A stretch of DNA of 64,000 bases from Myoxocephalus aenaeus (Eukaryota > Chordata > Actinopteri > Perciformes > Cottidae): NCBI GenBank assembly GCA_038501785.1, contig JBAMJR010000170.1, positions 4,622,001-4,686,000 on the forward strand, read 5' to 3'. The position numbers and the translations under genes are program-made. The notes under the pieces were generated by a model, which saw only the letters and a program-made list of their open reading frames with translations, did no database searches and had not been told where the DNA came from. The first letter of the stretch is position 1; each line of letters begins with the position of its first letter. This document shows, piece after piece, positions 11,809 through 25,358 of the stretch.

Positions 11809-14429
11809 CGCGAAGGATGTAGTGAATTGGGGAAGAATCCATGTCGGATTAATACTGCATGAGCTGGGTTATTGCCTCCATTGTTTCTTTCCATCCGTCT
11901 CTTCCTTTTATGTCCACACTCATCCTCGGTGGCATTTGTTCCCTGCTCTTGATTGTTGTGAGTGTCTGTTGGCAATGTAACTCATTCTGAGTTCAAAGTG
12001 AAGAGACCCTCTATGTGTCCATACCTCTCTCTCCACCTTCATCTCCATCTCTTCCTCTCCTACCATCATCCCCTGCTTCGCTCTTGAATCACATTTTGTT
12101 TTCTTCTTTTTTTCTACTTCCTCCACAGATATCTGCATGCAATTTGTGTTCCACCCTCCTTCCTCCCCTTCCTCTCCTTTCTCACAATATACCTTATCCT
12201 GTGCCATCGCCGCACCGCCGCACCCTCACATGCATCGAGCGCTATCAAGGAGCGCTGCGCGGCTTTTTGTCTGTACTTTACTTCACATAGCATCACCCTT
12301 TGTGCTGCCTTCACTCTTGTTTTGCACCATAGTGCTTCCTCATTCTGCCCCTTGTTCCTCTCCTCCCCCCTTCCTCCCTCCCTCCCTCCGATGTGCCACA
12401 CCACTCTGCCTGTTGTTCAGCAGCTATGAGGGATTTATGCAGGGGGATTTTCATACATTTACAATAAATAATTCCTGGATTTACTATACACTGATCCCTG
12501 CCGCTTTTGTGATATTGATTTAATGCAGCTAAGCATTCCAAGCATTTAAGAATTCACTTACATCATGCAGTGCATTCAACAGCATAATGATCTCTTGGAT
12601 ATAGGAAAGTCTGTGTGTGGTGTGTATGCATCAGCAACATATTCATGGGAAAGTGATGACATTGTAAATCTATTAATTGTAGCAAGTGCAATCGTGAGTT
12701 AGACCATGGGAACATGTGTGTGTGTGTGTAAATAACTGTCTCAAGGGCATGACTAGACGTATGTGGACAATGAGTTTAAAATTCGACATCCCCGGGGGCA
12801 CAGCAAAGCCTGTGGCATAAAAGGCACTAGGGGTATTAGTTAGGGACTTAGAGTCTTATTCCATAAAGCATCTTGGTAAGCTCCTTAAAGCAGCCTTGGA
12901 TCACACGGACAATACTGTACTATCATACTGCATTATGGCGAAGAAGCGCTGCAACATAGGACATAAATTCCGTGCTAATCTCTCTCATGTCTGATTCGCC
13001 TGCGTGCTGCCGTGACTTCTGACTGACCCGGAAACTAACATGACATTTGCGAAACACAAATCCCACCTGTCGAAGGCAGTGCATGTTGGTGAGGTCACTT
13101 TGTGGTGCTGATTTCGAAATGTAGGAACTCAATGTGTCTGGGAGCAGAAGGAGAAAACCGGACTCACCTCTCGGCGCATTGCACAGTGGACGGTGATGAT
13201 GACAAAACCCTGGACTGAGTCAAAGACGGCGAAGAGGACCTGGAGGAGGCAAGAGATATATCATTATAGTGGGTCACAAACCTAAACCATGGCACCCCCT
13301 TTAAATTAATTTTGTTTGCCAGGCACCCCTCTATATGCTCTTGACCCACAATACATACCATAAGTTACAATGGATATATATGAACTTTTATCAATGTTTG
13401 GCACCATTGCTGCATTTGACAGTTTTCCCCAAAGATGAGGCATTCTAATGTGGAACAGCAAAACCACAAAATGCTGTAAGCATACGGCTGCTTCTCCCAT
13501 TATGCAGAATGATTTTTAATAGAAAGTATATCGTGTTACCAAGACAACCAGCAACCCTGAGCTTTCATTATTATTCTCAGCTGTGGTAAAATTGCAAAGC
13601 AATCTACATCTTAATCGTCTCGGTTTTATAAAGTTGGAAATGGAATATAACATTTATGTTTAATGTCAACAAAAAAAATGCTCCAAACAAATAAAAAAAT
13701 AATCTTATGGCATGCTTGAACTGTCTCTGAGGCACTATAGCCACTGCATTATGATATCCTGTGTTAATACTGTAGTGAAATGACTCAATAATCACTGGAG
13801 AAACACTGAAACGGGTGGAATGAGTCAGCCAAATCATGTTTATTCACAATAAATCTTCATAGCCGTTCATACTTTCATTCATAGACTGTCACTGCGGATG
13901 ATCCTGACACAGTGCGGATTGTAGGTTCTTCTTTGTTTGTACTTTGTCAATGGTGATCCTATTTTTTTCTTATTTTGCCTATTCTCTATTTACACTTCTC
14001 TACTACACATTCAGAATTAAACTCATTTTTATAAAACACATTTTTATATTAAAGTGTCATTTTTTAATGCATTACCCAATTTTAAAGCTGCTTTTCAATG
14101 ATGCATCACACGTGCATGCTTGTCGGTAACAGCGCGTAAGCGTCTGCTAGTGTTACTGAGATACATCACCTGGAAGAGGGTGGAGCGCCGGTCGGTTATG
14201 GCGAGCACCGCTGACATCCAGGTTAATGCCAACAGGGGGAGAACCACGCAGGAGCTCCACAGAGACGCCCTGCCAGAGGAAGAGAAAGCGATGCAGACAC
14301 AGAGGGGGGAGGGGGGGGTACAAGAAAGGGGAAAGAAGGAGAAGTAACAAGGGGTTCAGTCTCAAACCAGACCAGCCGGTTTTGGTAAGTCACATAACTC
14401 AATTCCCCCCCACACACACAGACACACAG

Positions 14430-14460
<31 letters not shown>

Positions 14461-17369
14461 CGCAGAGATCATTCTTAGATTCAGCGGTGGGCAGTTTGAA
14501 GCTGATTGGCACACAAAGGGCTTGCATCACACATAATAGCTCAGCTGAAAAGTGGAAGATGATGTGTAATCACGTAGATACATGTAGTTACGAGACTTTC
14601 AATTGCTCACAATTACATGGTTGATGCGCGCGTAAGTCTCATGCTGGTGGACTGTGAGACGATGGGGCCAGCAGGGACGGGGAAGACAGGCCATTGACAA
14701 GTACCGACACAGGGGGCTTCTGAGGATTCAGTGTGTGTGTCTGTGTGTGTGTGTGCATGGAGTCAGACACCAATTTAAAATGTTCATGCCGTTTGAGCAC
14801 ATATTACTGGTTTTATAACCGTCAGTCTGACAGACTGACTACGCTGAGAAATATGCACGCCCCTTTACATGTGCATGTCCAAGGCAATGAATAGAAGAGA
14901 CAATAGAGCAATAAAGCCAAAGCTGTGCTCTTGTTAATGTGTAAACTTCCCAGCTGTTGTTGACTGTGTGTTTTAACCACACAATATGGTTCAGTGCAGC
15001 AACAGTAACGGCCTAAATTATATGTGAAAAGACACACTCTAATGCTGCAAGTGTACCTCATCATACATAATAAGTGTTTTTTAATGAGCTGTTATATTTT
15101 AAGTTCTACAAAGTCATTAGGAAGGAAGGAACTATGGGGAAAGCATATTTTGTCCCACTTTTCTCTTTCTAGAAATGAATTCCCAAGTCTTAAAAGCTTT
15201 ATCAGTATATTTGGTATATATAGACCGGGCTTACTATATAATAATGATACAGAGAATACGGGAGTGTGTAATACCAGCAATGTTTAAGCTGAATTCTTGT
15301 GTCTGCATGCTATTTCAGTAAATACAGGAATATTATGGTTTCACACTAGGATTTCTATAAGCAGATTATTTAAAGGATTTACCGAATAACCAGTATACTG
15401 CAAACAATGCAGCCATTTTAATATAAATGACCTATCTAATAATATAAAATATGTATACGGCAAAGATGTAGGTGGATCTGAGCTCAGCAAAGCTGTGTGA
15501 TAGAAAGTCAATAATGGCCCTGTGTTTTCCCAGGGACCAAAAGTAACTGATACAAACTTGTAACTGCAAATAGGCAATCTCATCCCATTAGCGTTCAATC
15601 GTGAAACAACACAACCAAGAACAGAGTTCCTACTATAAACAGAGAGCTCTTCCAAAGTAAACACGAAGCCATAATGAAGGATTTGCACAAGGACAAAGTT
15701 AAATACGCAGAGCATGTGTTTGCAAGAGTAAAACGGAAGGAGGGTCTTTCATTAACAGATATGCTGCTCTGAACAAGAAACCTTGACTCTTATTAAGATT
15801 GCAAAAATCCAGTTAAAAAATTATACAAATTGGCAATCTGTCTTTTTCTTGTTACACTATAGTAGCCCCTTTGAACAGGTCCAGACCCAATAGGAGATGC
15901 TGGTAGGGATAATGCAAAACATCTTTAAAAGGTGCAAGATCCAGGATTGGCATCATGTTGACAGCCTCTCAACATGTCGATGTTGAGCTGGTGGCTCATA
16001 GCAAACAGCGCGGACAGAGCTAACAGTGCAAACTACACCTAAAGTGCTGACAGAGCTAACAGAGTTAACTTTATGGGTGCTACACTTCCGCAACGACGCC
16101 TTCGGTCGGGACGCCGTTATAAGCTGTTACCGCCAAATGAGCGCAATGCAGAGCAGCGGCCGTGAGATAAGCAGACGGGCTCGCTCACATGCACTAACAT
16201 GCACTAACATGCACTCAAAGCAGGCAAGGCCAGCGCGGCTTTGTCAACAGAGCAAGGAGAAGCTTGGATAGCAAAACACACAGCGGGAGAGCAAATTCAT
16301 TCTCTGATCAGGTTGACATTACTCTACCAAACTATATTTTTAGACAGAACATAGCTGCTTTAGTGAAGTTCAGAATGACAGCTCTTTCAAAGAGCACATA
16401 TCATAGAGAAAAATACAATAATATGAATACAAACAACTGCTATACATCAACCTGTGTTTCTATATCCCTTTTTACTGTCTTGAATTCTAAACTCTTGCTT
16501 ATATCAACACACTGTTTAACAGAGGCTCTGCATTGTTTGGATAATGTGCACAAAGACAAAAATGCAAAAACAAGCAAAGATATTGGGTCTTGTATCCAGA
16601 AAAAAATGGATTATAGCATGTTTCGTGAGACCTTTTAAACCCTCCCTCCCCTGAATGTAATACTGACTTGAAGGCTTTTTCTCGAGCCACACACACATTT
16701 TAAGGCTATTTTCACAGGATGTGTAACACTCAACCTCATTGATCTCCTGAAGACATTTTCTCTACAAATTCTAAAAGATGATCTAAACAGATCCTTTTAT
16801 ATGGATGGACCTCCAGTATATATGTAATAATGTTGGTATGTTACACTCCTTAAATGCTTTGCCAGTTTTTCCTCATTCCCTTGCTGAAATAAAATATCAG
16901 AAAAATGATGTGTTCACTGTGAACACCAGCTTAAGGTGGTGGAACCGATATGACAGTTCACCACATTACCGAATATAACGAGAGCAACGCCGGCAGAAAC
17001 ACATTTTATAATGCAGCACAGTTTGCATTATTCCTGACATTTAACTGCCCTGGTGTGTGAAGCCTCCGCAATACGGCAGTAAAAACAAGTTAAAACAAAC
17101 TATAAGAATGATTCACAAACACTGTGTGACACAGGTCGGGTCTGCTCGGCATGAACTGAGGAAAATCCACTTTGGATCAAAACATGCTCTCGTTAAATAG
17201 TGATGGCTTGCAGTGAAGGTTTTTTCCTTTTCATTAGTTTGTTTTTTTCATCCACGTCTGGATGCCATCCTGCCTCGTTACTGACAGACCGAGATTAAAA
17301 GGATGGAGGAGAGAGAGAGGATGATGGAGAGTGAGATGGAGAGAGAGAGAGAAAGAGAGATAAGAATGG

Positions 17370-17451
<82 letters not shown>

Positions 17452-17598
17452 ACAAATAGAAAGATGAAGATGGACTAACATGGCGCTGCTGGCAGTCGAG
17501 CTGGACAAAGCGGTGCTCGAGATCACGCCACACTTGGAGCATTTCAGGAGCATTCGGCTACGCGCCTCCGCTGGGACACTTTAGGACATGTGCAAACA

Positions 17599-17664
<66 letters not shown>

Positions 17665-17832
17665 TGCACACAACCATGTGGGGAGGAGAAGAGGGAGACA
17701 TGTTCCAGAAATGGCAAAAAGTGAATATGTGCAGGTGTCACAGTTGCAAAAAGAACGTGAAGAAAAAGGAGAAAAAAGTGGACACAACACGGAGTGGGTG
17801 GGGAAAAGAAAAAGGGGGGAGGGGAGGGAGAA

Positions 17833-17863
<31 letters not shown>

Positions 17864-18357
17864 GCAAATTAAAAACAGATCTTAAAAAGTAGCAGCAATG
17901 AATAACAGTCAGAATACAAAGATTGATTCATAGCAAGTGGAGAGAAAGTGAGAGACGAACATTGCAATGTTACAGTAGAATAGTGTGGATTACAGAATAC
18001 AGTGACACAGAGAGAACATACACCAACTATCTTATTCCACAGGGCTGTGCACAATGAAGCTTTATCAGGGTGAAGAGGAAGAAAAAGACTCTAGTTATGT
18101 ACTTACAGTTGACTACTCAGACGGAGAGAAACAGTGTGTGTGCGTGTGTGTTTGTGTGTTAATGTATGTGTGCAGTATTGTACACCGCAAGTGGAGAATG
18201 ATGGGGCCATGCACGGGCTATGCTACATTAGCGTCCCATCACAGCTCATTGCTTTAGCGCCAGCCACATCCCCACGGCTTCATAAGGAAATACATTTTGC
18301 TAATGACAGCCTGTCCTGTTAGCAGCGCGAGCGACTACTGTGTGCGGGAGCGTCGAG

Positions 18358-18395
<38 letters not shown>

Positions 18396-20812
18396 CTATA
18401 AACACACTCTGCAGAGAATCTGAGAAGGAATGTGCTTAATACTCGGATAACACCGAGGACTTAGCCTGCAACAAAGAAGGGTGCATCTGTTTGTGTGTCT
18501 GTCGGTGCGTTTGTGCATATCAACCGGTTTAATCTCAGTCGAATCAAATGTTAACAAAAGCTTATCAACCCCCCATAGAGCCAATCAGTAATATTAACCC
18601 TGCCAGCTACACACCAATTGTCAATTTAAATTGGTGCAAGAGACAGACATTGAAGAAAAGTGTAACGCGAGAGAGGGAGAGAGAGAAATATGAAGAAAAA
18701 AAGCAAAAATCAATAGGTATGGAAGTGAAAACATAGATTTGGCTGCGAGAGCTGAGGAAATCTCCACTCAAAGGATGAACAACCACCAACTGCTTTAATG
18801 TTCTAGGTGGATGCATATGCATGCATGTCTTATATATATATGCACATCATATGTGTGCATGGCTGACAGAATAATGGATTTCAATAGTGCATGAGATGTC
18901 ACCCACATAATCCTGGTGTTCACAGTATATAATTAGGTTTCCATCTGCCATTGATTTTCATATCCACCATATTCACCTATGTCCCATAATACAGAGAAAA
19001 TTTGACGTGGAAGCGATTGTGAAATGCTGATGGATTTCACAGAGCAACAGAACATAACAGATTTTCTTGTCATTTTGATGCCAAATTGGACCATATTTTT
19101 CATTATTTCAGTTTCCGGGAGGCACAGGTGCACAAGTAGGTTTGCGTTCAGAGACCCTTGAAACCGGTTGTAATTAGTTACCATGAAAATGTTGCCTCTC
19201 TGAGTTTGGTGTCTGCCAGAGAGATTTATTTAATGCAGCAAATTTGTAGCCAGTTCCCAACAAGAATTGTGTTGATGGATGAGTAAGCGGTGTGTGTTGA
19301 TGTCTTTTGTGCATAGCTGTGTGTGTGAGTGAGTGAGTGAGTGAGAGAGAGAGAGAGAGAGAGATGCAGAGGATTTGGGAAATTAGCTTACCCCGCTCGT
19401 TGCTTTTTAGACTTGTCTGAGATGCCGTCTCGTGACATGAGCTTGTTGAACACCACAATTCCAATGAGCATATTGACCTGAGAGAGACAGAGGGAACAGT
19501 TTGATTAGAACTGATATTATAGATGGGTTGCCAACAGGGATTCAATTCATGCACTATACATTTTTTTTAGGGCATTTTTTTTTATTGCCCTACAAGCTTA
19601 AGACTGGCAGTGATGGTGTCTTTGCTGTCATGGCTCCCGGGCTTGCTCCTATGCAAGAGTAGCTTTAAGCTTATTTCAATCACTTTTTTATTGAAAAAGC
19701 ATAGATAGATTTCCTCGCACACAACTATTACTCACAGTTTTAAAAATCCATAATGGCCAAAATGTCCAAAGAGAAAGTGGAACATAATTATAGTAATAAC
19801 AGCATTCCAACTTTGTGTACATACTGTATTTGTGGTGCCATGGGCCTAAAACAGAGACACATTTAAAATATATTTGTGAACTCAAATGTAATCATATTAT
19901 AACATCATGGCATATACTTTCATACAAGTGATGCATGCAAGTTTATATTTGGGCAATCACTACTAAATTGGCTAAGTTAAAACAATTTTTCCTTCTCGTA
20001 TTCATCATTGCAGATGTGTATTATGGTAATTGATTATTGCAGTATGGCTTTCAGCCATTAGTGGCAGTAATGAGCAATGTTGATGAGCAGAACCCCATTC
20101 AGTCTGTGAGGAATACAATTGCCAACTTTAAAGCTACTCTTGGAAGTACATTCTCACGAAACTGCATTGTGGTCCAAAAGACCTGTTTTACTTCATGTCT
20201 TTATATAATAAACACTCGCTGGCTTCTCTTCCACATGAGGAGCCACTAGTTAAGCTTGCCAAACATCTGGCCATAGTGACCCAGTGACAACAATTCTATT
20301 CGGCACACGCCCACTGAGATCTGAGCCAACGCTTGCCATGTAAACCTCTTCCACTATGAAATCCTGTCCATCTGGGAGATAGCAGTGACATATTCCTTCT
20401 AATCCTGATCATATCCAAACTCTTTCTATCGCCGTTCGTGGGTTTCCCTGTAGAGTTTCTGTTTGGTTATTCATCTGCCGGTGTTCTTTGGGATGTCAGC
20501 ATTCCATTAGCAACAGATGACATTCACGCACGGTGTATGCAACGCATTCAAGGTCCTAAACTGGATTCCTTCCTACATCTGTCACCGTTGGCAACTTCTG
20601 CCAGGGCAGAAACATTTTATAGATTCAATCCACGACGGTTGCTGGAAATCCTAAAGAAAGAGCTGAGTGGTTGAGCAGTTAAAGTCTGACTTTGATGTGG
20701 TCAGTTGAATTTCCAGTTTTTTGCAGCCTTTGCAGAAGCCGGATTTTGATTTGAAGCCTATTTCTTTGCTACATCTAAGGTACATCTGGCAGCTTTTGCA
20801 ATAGGCTAAAAT

Positions 20813-20850
<38 letters not shown>

Positions 20851-23800
20851 AGAGGCCAGATCCCCTTCCCCCTCATGTGTGTGTTGCTGCCGACAGCTCC
20901 CTACGATGTTCCAGATTGTGAGAGCGCTATTGTCATGCCAGTCATGTCCGGTCCCTGCATTGTGAGTCAGCATCATCCTGCTCTGCTATTTGCCCAGGGC
21001 CCGGTTGTTTAATTAGAGAAGAGCCCTGTGGGAAGGTCCGTGTTTCTCTGCCCGATGCCCCACTCTCATTACAGATGTGTGTTAGAGTGGGGCCCCAGCA
21101 ACAACACCGGGGGCCCGGGGACCGTTACAGGACATAGCAGCTGGGGTGTGGAAAGTAAATCGACATTGTGGAGGTGGTGGGAGGTTGGCATCCTTCCAAG
21201 GAACACCAGACTCTGATGCACAACGTATGAGGATAACTGTCCTTTGATTTTACAAGATGACTTTAACCTTTGAGCTCTTAAACATATACACACCAAACAC
21301 CTAACCCTTCTTATATTGGAATGTGCTATTTTTAGTATTATTAATGTATGTACAATGGGTTTTCGTTAGATAAAGCACCAACCTTGTGTGCACTGTCTTA
21401 CAGAATTGTGAGTGTGAATGTGCAGGAGGTAGTTTTCTGACTCTGTAACCTTTAAATAATAGTAGTATTGGAAGCCACAACATTATCATAATCATGAATA
21501 TTCAGCACTACATCATCCTGCGTTCCCTCGTGTCCCGAACTGTCAAACTGTCACGCTCTCGTCAGGAATTTACATTCAAAAAAGGCATATCACTCTGCAC
21601 ACCTGTGAAGCGGTCTGATCCACGCTTTATTTCTGACATGTGCTACACAGCGAGTGTGAAAGCAACATGAGAAAACAATAATAATCCTAATGCATGAGCA
21701 GAAACACAACAGCAGCAGCGGCAGTGGCAGAAATGACCAAAATAAGGTTTAGTACCCCATCCTGACTTATTATTAAACTTAGTGGTGGAAATAGCCACCC
21801 GGGGATTCATTTCATTTTGCAGGAATTAGCCTGCTAGAAAGTCCTGCATACAGCGGCACACAACATATGATTAAAACAACACTGAGATGCAATCAATGCA
21901 CTCAATTTAGCTGCAGAAAAATATTAAGCTATATGTTATTGTATGGTAAATGTCTATTTTATACCAATTGACAAAATCAAACAAATGTTTGATTATGATT
22001 GTGGTGCACACTGAGTCACATATTCATGTCTAAAAAAGAATATGTATCCTTAAATACATTGGGTGAAATGACTCATACTTTGAAAGTACATAAACAAGTG
22101 AGAGATTTGGCTGCTGGGCTCGTGTTGCATAGCCAGGAAGCTCTTGTCTGCTGGAATATATTTTAGTGTTTCTGAGTTGACATTTTTTAACTCAAGGATC
22201 AAAGTGCTCATCTCATCATTTTGTCGTGGACACCCCGGGTGCGTCTGTATGCTCACATGTGCATGAGGGAGTGAAAGGAGAAGGACAAACCCCAAAGGTC
22301 AGCTGCAGCTCTTAGCTTGCAGGCTAACTTCAGACAATATTTGTAGAATGATATTATAATCTCTCTGAGAGAGTATGTTGGACAGACTCACCAATACAAT
22401 GACAGCAGCGGGCCCAACGAAGGCATACAGCAGACCGCCCTCCAAGGACAACCAGCAACTAAAAAAATAAAAAAATTAAAAAAAACAAGTACTTTTAGCA
22501 AGAAATCATATTCAGGTCTCACATTCCACTTGTTGTGAGTGCCAAGCACTTCACCACAACAATTACATAATCAATTAAGGCTCTTGGATGACCTAAGTGA
22601 GGGATAAAGCAGCCATTTATGTGGCTGGGTAAGTGCTTGATTCTGTAAATATTGCTCTCAGTGACAAGAACATGAATTATGAACATTACCTAAAACATAT
22701 CCCGAAAACTGTAAGTACTCTTGTGGATTTTTTTTGGGGTTTGAAGCTACTGAGACTTAATGAGTTTAAATGTATCCTCCAGTGATGTCATCAGAGCATA
22801 CTGGAGCCCTGCTGTTGTCTTAATTGCAGCTCAATAAAAAGGAAGATGAACAACGCACAGCCTGAAAGCTAATATGCAGTCCTAATATTAATGAGATGTT
22901 GATAAAGTAAGAGGGAACAAAGTTGTAAATACCTTTTGGGGTGTTTTCATTAAATCAATTACACCATTGACTGGGTATCAGAGCTCTTTGTGGGCACATC
23001 TTGTTTAACAGTAATTGTCAATAATTTAGCTTTTAAATGCTCTGCTCCAAAGTAAACAAAACATCCAAAACACGCTTCAAATATACCGTATGGCTGTCTC
23101 TTCAATGAGATTAATTTTATTTTAAAGTTAAGGTCCCAAGCTTCTTATCTTAGTGATGGAGTCTCAAATAAACAACATTTCCTGCCTATAAGACTATTTT
23201 TGGTTATTTCACTTGAGAAACGTCTGCTTTTGTCCTTACATTTAAAGTGATTGAAAGTGACTACACTAATCACAATTTAGCATTCTTTGAATAAAAAGAC
23301 AATTCTGGGGTTGTTGTTTATGTTATTGGTTTTGTCCCAACCGGTCTGAAGAGATAGATTAGCTTGATGTTGGACAATATTTTAACCTAGACTAATGACT
23401 TATTTAGTCATGAATAATGACGGGGACACTTCAGATTTTAAACATAGTTTGTGGGTCTTGAATGCATGTTTTATTTATAACACTATCATTTTCAAATGAA
23501 ATGAGCAACTAAGATGTGTTCTGAATTGTATGCATACTGAGAGAAGCTTCAGTCCCCCTGTGACAGCAGTTATAGCTATAGAAATCAGATACAGTATTCT
23601 GAACAGCAAAAAAAACACTATGCTTGTAAATGGTTGGGTGTGAGGGCAATAGATGGCGCTGTGTTGATATTGAGTGCTGATATGTAAATCCAGTCATGAC
23701 TGGTTTGAGGAACAGTGCAGGGGGTCGTAAAGTGGCACTCACTAGCTCGCCGTGCCGTAACCTCTCGCTCTGGTGAAACCCACCGACACTGCTACGACGA

Positions 23801-24305
23801 GAGCTGGAAGACCTGCAGGAACACAGAGAGGGAAAGATCAAAAGGGTGAGACAAAGGATAAAAGGAAACCTTAATGGGGACGATGAAGCATGTCGGCCAA
23901 ATAAGATTCTCTAGTGCGAACAACTCCATATGGCTCTTCCTATTCCGAAATGAAGAAGCCGTGCAATAGAGTGTAACGTGTGCATATGTAATTGAAACTG
24001 ACTTGGTGCTGTGAAGCTAAGCCAGAGTGCGCTGCATGTGCTCCCTGATGCACAGGTCCAGCTGCAGGCATAAAAACTGGGCTTAGATCCCAGTTCATCG
24101 CAGGGATGGAAGCTCTGATTTAGCATTTCCCGTGTACATTAACGCAGTCAAAGGTGACTGAGGCATGCAGCATGCCTGTGAGCGAGTAACACTATGAATG
24201 TGGTTGTGTGGGACTGAAAGAGAGTGCATAAAATGTGAGGTATAGCTAGGAGTGGTCAATAAATTGTGCATTAATTAGCTAAATCAAGCAGGGTGGGTGT
24301 GTCTG

Positions 24306-24336
<31 letters not shown>

Positions 24337-24845
24337 CGGTGTTGGGAAAGAGAGTGAGACTGAATGTCACAGAGTACGTGCCAGAAAAAGGAGGAAATAT
24401 GTCGGCCTCCGTAATGAGCTTGGCTCTGAAATATTCAAGTAATTAACAAAGCTGTGATTATGGCTGCAAATGAAAAGCAATTAGAAAAAGTCACATTAAC
24501 ATTAACAAATAAGATGGTGGGGAGCCAGGCTGGTCCACTAACCAGCATAGGCAAAGTTTCAATTAGACCACATCAGTCCTGCGTTTACTGATGTAAAATA
24601 CGGTAAACACAGACCTATACATTACACATACATCTCCTGCTAATGTAATACAGCTCCAGGCACACCCCAAATCTCCTGTTTCCATGGCAACTGATTTAAA
24701 TCACACAATTTGGGGGGGAAATGGCGAAATGGACGTGAGGAGGATAAGCTGTTTGATCCCCCTTCACTCTGCTCGACTGTTTCATGCATTTCATGTGAAT
24801 TAGCAAGTGCACAGGATAATTATATCGCTGACACTGTGTGCCCCG

Positions 24846-24910
<65 letters not shown>

Positions 24911-25285
24911 CTTTCTCTATCTGTGACTGTACAACGATCTATACATTCTCCCTCCTCTGTATCAGGTAAGGGCATCAAAGACTTGGCAGATTAGACTGGT
25001 GGGATCAATATCAAGGGAAATGAACAGACAGTGTGTGTGTGTGTGTGTGTGTGTGTGGCGATGGTGTTCGAGGTTGTGGTTGTAATTTCCAAGGCTATAT
25101 CTCAAAACATCTGGCCATTGTTACACAGATGTTATCATGTGTTTTGATTATCCTCGAACATCACTGGTCCCTATTGCGAGTACAGTATGATAAAGTGACA
25201 TGGAGGGGGAATGGAACAGAGGGGACGGGACGTTAAGCTAAAAAGAGTTGGATTATGTTTACTCTGAGTGTATACTGTGACCCTC

Positions 25286-25358
<73 letters not shown>

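Larger units (their letters stand above)
14270..17479 (-). other. Intron, 3.2 kb
   Basis: GT-AG intron between exons O and P. It contains the (GA)n tract, a GC-rich interspersed repeat at 15920-16290, and CA/GT tracts at 14411-14462 and 14731-14754. No gene seen. Confidence 0.9.
17579..19391 (-). other. Intron, 1.8 kb, microsatellite-rich
   Basis: GT-AG intron between exons N and O. It contains a (GTGA)/(GA) tract at 19320-19363, GT runs at 18134-18160 and 18359-18394, (GAAA)n at 17831-17862 and (CA)30 at 17601-17661, the last only 22 nt from exon O. No gene seen. Confidence 0.9.

Noticed and set aside
16191..16210. Possible CRISPR-like or functional array from short tandem units
   Set aside because: Only two to three 10-bp units inside an interspersed repeat, no spacers, and a vertebrate genome.
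17234..17553. Open frames with long Ser-Leu or Cys-Val runs (also near 2906, 3025, 17544, 17581, 24696)
   Set aside because: Translations of (CT)n and (GT)n microsatellites. Only the MLLKCSKCG start of one of them (17553) is real coding sequence, belonging to exon O.
17571..17572. CAG acceptor for exon O at 17571-17572
   Set aside because: With the upstream exon ending in phase 2 this gives an immediate TAG stop; AAG or TAG acceptors on either side keep the frame.
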